This document shows, one piece after another, positions 58,034 to 64,000 of a stretch of DNA of 64,000 nt. The notes below the pieces were generated by a model that worked only from the letters and a program-made list of their open reading frames with translations, was not told the DNA's origin and ran no database searches. The DNA lies in assembly GCF_013359905.1 (NCBI RefSeq), contig NZ_JABMCC010000104.1, forward strand, positions 1 to 64,000, read 5' to 3'. This DNA is from Paenibacillus taichungensis (GTDB lineage: Bacteria; Bacillota; Bacilli; Paenibacillales; Paenibacillaceae). Every line of letters begins with the position of its first letter. The first letter of the stretch is position 1. A program made the position numbers and the translations under genes.

Positions 58034-58147
58034 ACAAACATGACCTGATAAGGCTTTTTGCATGGCTGGCATTCAAAAAATGAATGGCTAGTCGTGGCTA
58101 GAGGGCGGGTGCCAAGGGGAAGTATTCATAGCGATGGAAAAAGGGGG

Positions 58148-59341
58148 CTATCGGTTACCGACCTGAATGAGTCGGTGACCTGCCGCCTTGAGCAGCCGGT
58201 TCATGACGGCTGCTCCCAGCCCTTCGCGCGAGCAGGCTTCAGCCACAATATATGTGGCCCCCTGCTCATCGCAGCTGCGCAGCGCGGCGTACAGCCGGCG
58301 CGCTGCTTCCTCCAGCTCGCTGGCTTCGCCCAGCGAGAACACGGCATCGGCGCGGTAGTGCTCCGCGTGCTCGGCGAACGCCAGCACCGCGGTGCGCTCC
58401 CCGCGCTGCGCCGCCTCTACGAGGGCGGCGCTGATCCAGGCCGCCACCGCTGAGGGCGGCCCCTCCACCACGCACAGCGCACCTGTGGGCGCGTAGTGCG
58501 TGTACTTCATGCCCGGCGAGCGCGGCGCCGGGCTATCATCGCCACCGGGCCCCTCGGCGAGCAGCGCCGGGTCCGTGGCGACACGGGCGGCAACGGCGGA
58601 CAGCTGTTCCGCCGTAATGCCGCCAGGGCGCAGGATGGTGACGGTACCGTCGTCACCGACCTGCACCACCGTGGACTCGACGCCCACCCCGGTGGGGCCG
58701 CCGTCCACGATGCCGCCGATGCGGCCTGCCAGATCCTCGCTCACATGTGCAGCGAGGGTCGGGCTTGGCCGCCCGGAGCGGTTAGCGCTCGGCGCGGCAA
58801 CCGGGCATTCCGCCGCCGCGATCAACTGCAAAGCCACCGGATGATCCGGCATCCGCACGGCCACCGTGTCCAAACCGGCGGTAACCCGCGGGGATACCGC
58901 CCCAGGCCTAACCGGCAGCACAAGCGTAAGCGGCCCCGGCCAGAAGGCTGCCATCAGAGCCTCCGCTGTGCCATTCACTTCCGTGACCAGTGAATCCAAC
59001 TGGTCACGCTGTGCAATATGAACAATCAGCGGATTGTCTGAAGGCCGCCCCTTGGCTGCAAATACAGCTTCCACCGCAGCTGTACTGCGAGCGTCTGCAC
59101 CCAGACCGTATACCGTCTCGGTTGGGAATGCCACGGTCTGCCCTTGACGAAGACAGGCTGCAGCATCCTGTAGGTCAGCAAGAGCCTGTTTATACGCACT
59201 CCCTTTTGCCGCCTCATCCTTGTTCTCATTGGTTACCAGTACATTGACATCCCACATACTTGTAACCATTTTCTCTGTACTTTCATCGTTCTCCATACCT
59301 TTCATGGAAGACTGATGCAATTGCTCGTTTTCTCTCATCAT
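58148..59341 (-). CDS. ywlC: Sua5/YwlC threonylcarbamoyl-AMP synthase
   Basis: The enzyme makes threonylcarbamoyl-AMP for the t6A37 modification of tRNAs. Of roughly 397 residues, a YrdC domain lies at about 70-270 (GQTVAFPTETVYGLGADA; KGRPSDNPLIVHI; APSANRSGRPSPT) and a C-terminal Sua5 domain follows after the SPGMKYTHYAPTG linker. The start is uncertain: ATG at 59341, GTG at 59392 or an ATG near 59254 are all possible. The N-terminal 45 residues are poorly conserved. The last two thirds of the gene are strikingly GC rich. Confidence 0.93.
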   Translation of the reverse strand: MMRENEQLHQSSMKGMENDESTEKMVTSMWDVNVLVTNENKDEAAKGSAYKQALADLQDAAACLRQGQTVAFPTETVYGLGADARSTAAVEAVFAAKGRPSDNPLIVHIAQRDQLDSLVTEVNGTAEALMAAFWPGPLTLVLPVRPGAVSPRVTAGLDTVAVRMPDHPVALQLIAAAECPVAAPSANRSGRPSPTLAAHVSEDLAGRIGGIVDGGPTGVGVESTVVQVGDDGTVTILRPGGITAEQLSAVAARVATDPALLAEGPGGDDSPAPRSPGMKYTHYAPTGALCVVEGPPSAVAAWISAALVEAAQRGERTAVLAFAEHAEHYRADAVFSLGEASELEEAARRLYAALRSCDEQGATYIVAEACSREGLGAAVMNRLLKAAGHRLIQVGNR

Positions 59342-59528
59342 ATATCCATCATTCCTAAACTTCAGTAGGGTAGTTAATGCAAGACATCCCACTTCCGCGA
59401 TGCCTTCTTCGCTTATATTTTCTGATTCCTATAATTATAACATATCTGCTCTGCCCGAGGATGCGGTCTGAATCTTACCAGCGATTAACATCACATAGTC
59501 TCTGACTCGAACCCATAATAAAACAAAA

Positions 59529-59554
59529 GGGCACTTCCCTGAATCGAAGTCCCC
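59529..59554 (-). terminator. Intrinsic terminator of spoIIR
   Basis: GGGGACTTC and GAAGTGCCC pair on the minus strand, followed by TTTTG and more T residues, 30 bases after the spoIIR stop. Confidence 0.8.
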
Positions 59555-59581
59555 CTAATAAAGTTTATATCTAGCACCATG

Positions 59582-60244
59582 TTATGCAAACAATCCCGAT
59601 ACCCAATCCCATAATTTGATCGCCATATCCCACAGGAAGAAACGTGCTTCCGGTGTAGCTGCCTGAACAGATGCTTGTGCGTCCCCAGGCTCAGCAGCTG
59701 CTGATGCTGTTGCTGTTGAAGGCTTCGCCAGTGCATCACCTGTTCCTGCATCTATGAAGCATAATGGTGGAAACAACACACACCACCAGTTTTGCCCTTC
59801 ACCCTTTCCCAGTGTTATCCGCACTGCTTCATAATCTCCAGCAGGATATACGGTGCCGCCATATAATTTGGTTGGAAACGGAACCACCCCAAGTTCCACC
59901 TGATATGAATAGGTTAAGCCACGATTGGCAAGCTCTTCTCCCACACGATCCTCTATTTCAGATAGATGCTGACGAATGACCCCACGCGCTTCTTCCAAAC
60001 TTTGCGGATTCTCCAGTTCGGTTACCCACTCATTCATTTGGGCAACGACGGCGTCACGAATCTCGCGTTTGACCAACTGATCTCCCGCTGCATCCGAGTT
60101 TGCGAGAATACGCAAACGAATGGATTGTTCCGGAATCGCTGTGGCCGCCACAGCTGCATCGGTTTTCTGACCTTCCCACATCATAATAATCATCATAAGA
60201 CATACAATTATAAGTCCAATTTGTTTCACGATTTTTCTGCTCAT
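59582..60244 (-). CDS. spoIIR: SpoIIR, forespore signal protein
   Basis: SpoIIR is secreted from the forespore and triggers SpoIIGA to process pro-sigma-E. The 220-residue protein has a signal or anchor segment (IGLIIVCLMMIIMMW) and the family domain starting SIRLRILANSDAAGDQLVKR, with YGGTVYPAGDYEAVRI and WWCVLFPPLCF. GAGGGGGAG precedes the ATG at 60244; the ATG at 60274 has none. A C-terminal Ala/Thr-rich stretch at about 170-195 is an insertion. Confidence 0.95.
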   Translation of the reverse strand: MSRKIVKQIGLIIVCLMMIIMMWEGQKTDAAVAATAIPEQSIRLRILANSDAAGDQLVKREIRDAVVAQMNEWVTELENPQSLEEARGVIRQHLSEIEDRVGEELANRGLTYSYQVELGVVPFPTKLYGGTVYPAGDYEAVRITLGKGEGQNWWCVLFPPLCFIDAGTGDALAKPSTATASAAAEPGDAQASVQAATPEARFFLWDMAIKLWDWVSGLFA

Positions 60245-60300
60245 TCCATTCTCCCCCTCGGCTCCCGTGATCATGATCCCTGTAACTCTCTCATGTCTAT

Positions 60301-60329
60301 CAGTATGCCCGGAAGAGACGGAAGTAAAC
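60301..60329 (-). promoter_or_regulatory. Candidate sigma-F promoter of spoIIR
   Basis: Minus-strand GTTTA (full match to GYWTA), 14-base spacer, and GGGCATACTG (8 of 10 of GGNRANANTW). The spacing equals that of the spoIIQ promoter. Confidence 0.5.
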
Positions 60330-60545
60330 CTGCTAGATTACAAATCTACTAAAATTTTAATAGGCGGGTAAGACTTAAAACGAAAGGACTATTATCTCCC
60401 TCATGAAACTGGCGAAAAGTCAAAAAAGCGCCTGCCTATGGAACACTTTTCGGCTGGCACTTCTTTGATTAATCTAAAACTCTATCCTAGCCTTGATGTT
60501 CCATTTAGCATGCTGTTTGAATACCCTTGCTTCTCGGCTTCTCGG

Positions 60546-62105
60546 TTATTTATTCACCCGGAAAGCTTCCCAAGCCCCGCCAACCGAATTGCGGCTCGCT
60601 ACAAGTTTACCGCCGTTATTCAGATCACAGGTCACATACAGGTTATTGGCGAGAGCCTGCAATGCAATTGTTCCATCACCCAAATCTACACGATTGAACT
60701 TCTCCCATTGCTGAATGGTTGTGGCTTTTGCGATCAGGGCACCACCCAGATTAACATCTGCTGTGACATATTTATTATTGATTTTGGACTTGAGGGATAT
60801 CGTTCCATCGGAGTTCGTGATCCATTCAAAAAGCTCCCAGTCTCCTGCCGTCGTCCGATTTGCGACAAGCTGGTCATTGCCCTGATTATCAGCAGAGACG
60901 ATTTGCTGATTGGCTTGAGCAACAAGATAGTTGTACCCACTTGGATTTGGAGGCTGCACCGTGCCCCCACCCGTAACCTCTGAATATACAGCCTGAAGCA
61001 GCGCACCTGAGCGGTCATTGCTGTACTCCCAGAACATGATGCCACCCAGATTGCTGTTTTTCACATATTGCACCTTCAGGCTGAGTGATTGCGGGTCATC
61101 ATAGGAGATAAAGGTATTTCCATTAAACAGATAAGGAGCTTGGGCACTGCTGTCCCAGTATCGTGTATATCCGTTTTTATTCAAATACTGGCTGACAATA
61201 GTGTTGTAGTCGGGTTCAAAACCACCTGAACCGGGCCTGTCCAAACCATTGTTCGAATTCTGAACCCCAGTCCAGGCCCGGCCATAAAAGGCTCCGCCAA
61301 TGACCAGTTTGTTCGCGGGAACACCGCTATTTCTGAACAGATTGACCGCAGACGTTACACTAATATCTCTTCCGGACAGATTCGTATGATGCCCAGTGGT
61401 TGCATCCCAGGTTCCATGAAAATCGTAAGTCATCAGATTGATCCAATCGAGCAGAGGCGTGATATTATTGATCTCCACACCGTTCAGATAACTGCTGCTC
61501 GCTCCGGCGGCAATGGTCAGCAGATATTGTTTGCCATTAATCTGTCCTTGAGCATTCAGCTTCTCCCGCACCTTCGAGAGCAGTTGTGTGAAGTTTTGTT
61601 TATCCTGTGGCCGCGCAGTTGTACCAGCAGCAGGGTTGGTCGGATATTCCCAATCTAGATCGACGCCATCCAAATTGTTGGAGGTTACCAGTTGCACAAT
61701 GCTGTCAGCAAAGGTTGTGCGTGAGGCGTCCGTTAGCGCAGCGTCTGAAAAACCGTTAGCTCCCCAGCCACCAACAGACAATAACACCTTCAGATCAGGG
61801 TTTCTGGATTTCAATCCAACCATCAGTTGCAGTTTGGTACGATCTGAATTTGTAATTGTTGCTTTGCCGTTAGAGATGAGAGCGAAGGAATAATTGATAT
61901 GAGAGAGCTGTTCTGCCTTGATATCATTCGCGGTCCAGTTGGCCCAACCAGCCACATAAGCAATAATTTTCTTCGGAAGAGGAGCTGCGTCAGCTTGTTT
62001 CGCTGGTCCGATGGCAAATGTTGAAACAGTTAGTGCAAAAGATAAAAACAAGAGCATGAACACTTTTACAAATGAAGGGATCGTACCAACTCGATTTAGG
62101 TTCAT
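60546..62105 (-). CDS. Secreted GH18 chitinase with fascin-like C-terminal domain
   Basis: A 519-residue secreted protein. A signal peptide ends near AIGPAKQADAAP. The GH18 domain covers about residues 45-375, with VLLSVGGWG and the catalytic DGVDLDWEYP (acid Glu at 153), and later LMTYDFHGTWD and GGIMFWEYSND. After a Pro-rich linker (GGGTVQPPNPSG), a beta-trefoil, fascin-like domain follows with three repeats (YLVAQANQQIVSAD; KINNKYVTADVNLGG; ALANNLYVTCDLNNGG). It likely binds sugar. AAAGGAGAG precedes the ATG. CcpA operators upstream suggest glucose repression. Monocistronic. Confidence 0.96.
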   Translation of the reverse strand: MNLNRVGTIPSFVKVFMLLFLSFALTVSTFAIGPAKQADAAPLPKKIIAYVAGWANWTANDIKAEQLSHINYSFALISNGKATITNSDRTKLQLMVGLKSRNPDLKVLLSVGGWGANGFSDAALTDASRTTFADSIVQLVTSNNLDGVDLDWEYPTNPAAGTTARPQDKQNFTQLLSKVREKLNAQGQINGKQYLLTIAAGASSSYLNGVEINNITPLLDWINLMTYDFHGTWDATTGHHTNLSGRDISVTSAVNLFRNSGVPANKLVIGGAFYGRAWTGVQNSNNGLDRPGSGGFEPDYNTIVSQYLNKNGYTRYWDSSAQAPYLFNGNTFISYDDPQSLSLKVQYVKNSNLGGIMFWEYSNDRSGALLQAVYSEVTGGGTVQPPNPSGYNYLVAQANQQIVSADNQGNDQLVANRTTAGDWELFEWITNSDGTISLKSKINNKYVTADVNLGGALIAKATTIQQWEKFNRVDLGDGTIALQALANNLYVTCDLNNGGKLVASRNSVGGAWEAFRVNK

Positions 62106-62133
62106 TATATAACTCTCCTTTGGGGTTTTAATT

Positions 62134-62244
62134 TTAGGAATTCAGCAGCACCCTTACATTTTGGTTAGCAGGAGGATCACGCCCTGTACTCCCTACTACT
62201 TCTCTCGTTAATGCCGCTGAAAGACTATGTTTGTTGATCCACAT
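62134..62244 (-). CDS. Possible 36-residue leader frame before the chitinase gene
   Basis: The frame begins ATG TGG ATC behind GAGGGTGAAAAGG, and its stop lies 28 bases before the chitinase ATG. The peptide (WINKHSLSAALTREVVG then basic/polar residues) resembles no family I know. It may be a leader peptide or chance. Confidence 0.25.
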   Translation of the reverse strand: MWINKHSLSAALTREVVGSTGRDPPANQNVRVLLNS

Positions 62245-62284
62245 CGCCTTTTCACCCTCTCTTTCCCAATCAAATTAGAATCAA

Positions 62285-62298
62285 AGGAAGCGTTTACA
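62285..62298 (-). promoter_or_regulatory. CcpA-binding cre site for the chitinase gene
   Basis: TGTAAACGCTTCCT on the minus strand matches the consensus WGWAARCGYTWNCW at every position. It overlaps a possible -35 (TTGTAA) with TAATTT 16 bases on, as expected for repression. Confidence 0.75.
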
Positions 62299-62304
62299 AT
62301 TAAA

Positions 62305-62318
62305 TGTAATCGATTTCA
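62305..62318. promoter_or_regulatory. Second, weaker cre-like palindrome
   Basis: TGTAATCGATTTCA is a near-perfect palindrome that differs from the cre consensus at two central positions. It lies six bases upstream of the full cre site; it may bind CcpA cooperatively or another LacI-family regulator. Confidence 0.45.
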
Positions 62319-62730
62319 TTTATGAGAAAAAGAAATCTGGTTCGCAGAAAATCATGGATGGAATAAATAGATTCGCAGATAAAAGTAGGCTAACTTAAAT
62401 AGGATCATAGTACATTAAGCTGAAGGGCAATGGGATATCAAAGGATCTTTATAGCTGAAATATTTTGATAATCTAGGGAAGAATACACCAGCGAATTACG
62501 GTTACATTCATCATTGGCATGACTGGGTGTATGGATGAGGAGTAGGTTCATAACCCACTTTCAAAGTATTGATTACTGTCTAACGTGTAGAGTGTATAAG
62601 TAGGCGGGCAAGTTACTGATATAATCTAGTTAAAATTAGGATAATACAGAATTGAAATATTTGTCAATAAAAATTAAATTTGTCATTCTTCCAAAGTTAC
62701 AAATTCACATCTATTTTAAAAACAAAAAAA
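62319..62730. other. Intergenic region between rodA-family gene and chitinase promoter
   Basis: About 410 AT-rich bases with no supported gene or RNA. Confidence 0.5.
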
Positions 62731-62761
62731 GACCTTCACCTGACAGCCACAGGCAAAGATC
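62731..62761 (-). terminator. Intrinsic terminator of the rodA-family gene
   Basis: GATCTTTGCCTG and CAGGTGAAGGTC pair with G-U pairs, followed by seven T residues on the minus strand, about 100 bases after the stop at 62860. Confidence 0.8.
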
Positions 62762-62859
62762 GGACTAGCACACAAATCACTTACTGCTCCATAACATACT
62801 CCAACACCCTTGGGAAGATGGATGTCCAAGGCAGAGTTGAATCATACCAAAGTTTAAGT

Positions 62860-64000
62860 TCACGCTGTTGTCTTTTCCTTTTTGACCATACTCCATAAAC
62901 GTTCCAGCAAGGTAGGTCGTTGTTCTCCCATAAGAAGCTCGTCCTCGTCTTCCTGACCATACAATTTAATGCTCATCACCAGCCCGATACAAGCCATATT
63001 AATAAGCAACGAGGTGCCCCCATAGCTGATAAACGGTAGCGTAATGCCCGTAAGCGGCATCAGCCCGAGGAAAGCGCCAATATTTTCAAATACCTGATAT
63101 AACAACATGCCGATAATCCCTACAATCACGACAGGTCCTGCCCTATCTCTACATTGTAATGCGATTAACACCATACGATGAATGAGGATAAAATACATTA
63201 AGAGCAGAACAGATCCACCTACAAAACCAAACTCCTCAGCAATGACCACAAAAATGGAATCCGAATATGTATACGGTACACGCCCCGATTGGACGGATGT
63301 GCCCTGCATGTAACCTTTGCCTGTTATGCCTCCCGAGCCTATGGCGAGACCCGCATTTTTCGTATGCCAGGAAGCTTTCGACGTTGCTTTATCCGGTACA
63401 AGCCAGGGATCAATTCGCTCGGCCCAATGCTCCCTGTTCGCCTTTTCCAAGAAGGTAAAAATCTCATCGTGATACGACGTATATGCTTTGACGAATCCAA
63501 AAAAGGTGATTCCCACAATAGCAAGAGCAATTAATGCATGAGACCACTTGATATTCCCTATCCATAACACAGCAACCAGAATCACGATGTATCCGAGGGC
63601 GTTGCCCAGGTCATTCTGAATCATTACGAGTGCAAAGGGAACGAACGTCCATAAACCAATGGGCACGATATCTTTCCAGAAATGAAGCGTAGAATTTTTT
63701 CTTTTGACCAATAAATGAGCTAGAAACAGAATTAAGATCATTTTAAACAATTCTGCCGGTTGAAAAGAAAGATAATCATTAATCTTTATCCAGCCATTCG
63801 CATTATTAATAGGTCCGCCAATAAAGTTGACAAGAACCAGTAGAATGATCCCCACTGCGTAAATATAAAATGCATATTGGATATACAGTTTATAATTCAC
63901 TAATCCAATACCGATGATGGCTAGGAATCCAATCCCGTAAAACAGCAAGGTTTTGATATGATGATTGCCCAATTTCGGATCGGACTGAATCGCACTGTAC
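62860..64000 (-). CDS. RodA/FtsW/SpoVE family wall polymerase, 5' end outside window
   Basis: A SEDS-family glycosyltransferase that polymerises peptidoglycan in the membrane. About 380 residues are visible with roughly nine or ten transmembrane helices. Seen motifs are NANGWIKINDYLSFQPAELFK (in part), NDLGNALGYI, DSIFVVIAEEFGFVGG and the C-terminal ITLPFISYGGTSLLINM. The frame stays open to the edge (YSAIQSDPKLGNHHIK), so the start lies beyond base 64000. RodA, rather than FtsW or SpoVE, is favoured by the soluble loop after helix 6, but this is not certain. Followed by its own terminator. Confidence 0.92.
   Translation of the reverse strand, partial: YSAIQSDPKLGNHHIKTLLFYGIGFLAIIGIGLVNYKLYIQYAFYIYAVGIILLVLVNFIGGPINNANGWIKINDYLSFQPAELFKMILILFLAHLLVKRKNSTLHFWKDIVPIGLWTFVPFALVMIQNDLGNALGYIVILVAVLWIGNIKWSHALIALAIVGITFFGFVKAYTSYHDEIFTFLEKANREHWAERIDPWLVPDKATSKASWHTKNAGLAIGSGGITGKGYMQGTSVQSGRVPYTYSDSIFVVIAEEFGFVGGSVLLLMYFILIHRMVLIALQCRDRAGPVVIVGIIGMLLYQVFENIGAFLGLMPLTGITLPFISYGGTSLLINMACIGLVMSIKLYGQEDEDELLMGEQRPTLLERLWSMVKKEKTTA

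Noticed and set aside
58000..58147. Manganese (yybP-ykoY) riboswitch before mntP
   Set aside because: No matching conserved loop sequences; only a short inverted repeat.

Overview
The window looks like a chromosomal segment of a spore-forming member of the Bacillota, most likely a Paenibacillus. This is inferred from gene content: sporulation genes (spoIIR, spoIID, spoIIQ, spoIIID, an alpha/beta SASP), the Bacillus-type order ywlC-ywlD-ywlE-ywlG-glyA-upp-atp-ywzB-murA-spoIID-spoIIQ-spoIIID-mbl-flhO-flhP-fabZ, and several giant surface proteins with SLH domains beside csaB. Every complete gene lies on the minus strand, so the window reads as one long leading-strand block transcribed right to left. 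The only plus-strand coding signal is a gene tail at the extreme left edge.

Layout from left to right. At 1-115 a plus-strand gene tail abuts comFA, which is cut off just after its helicase motif II; an inserted element probably lies to the left of the window. 1.9-4.5 kb: a small membrane protein and degS-degU. 4.5-25.5 kb: a surface-protein region holding a phosphodiester-glycosidase protein, three SLH proteins (one probably the main S-layer protein), two exported proteins of unknown function, and metK and a SASP in between. 25.6-31.1 kb: tagO, tagA, csaB and a DUF5693 membrane protein, which together look like the pathway making and pyruvylating the secondary cell-wall polymer that SLH domains bind. 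31.3-38.2 kb: pgcA, fabZ, an EpuA-like protein, flhP, flhO, mbl, spoIIID. 38.4-43.1 kb: spoIIQ, spoIID, murA. 43.6-51.9 kb: ywzB and the complete ATP synthase operon atpZIBEFHAGDC. 52-59.4 kb: mnaA, upp, glyA, ywlG, ywlE, mntP, sua5. 59.6-64 kb: spoIIR, a GH18 chitinase under a probable CcpA operator, and a rodA/ftsW-family gene running off the right edge.

How the genes fit together: MnaA (UDP-ManNAc), TagO (lipid-linked GlcNAc), TagA (adds ManNAc) and CsaB (pyruvyl transfer) can build the wall ligand, and the SLH proteins are the likely clients. The sporulation genes carry recognisable sigma-F and sigma-E promoters.

Non-coding structure is unusually rich. Five intergenic, 150-220 bp imperfect palindromes share an inner core but have different outer arms that still pair. 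A 112-bp tandem array and a near-perfect 22-bp stem separate flhO from flhP. Intrinsic terminators follow most transcription units. No rRNA, tRNA, CRISPR array or complete insertion sequence was seen.
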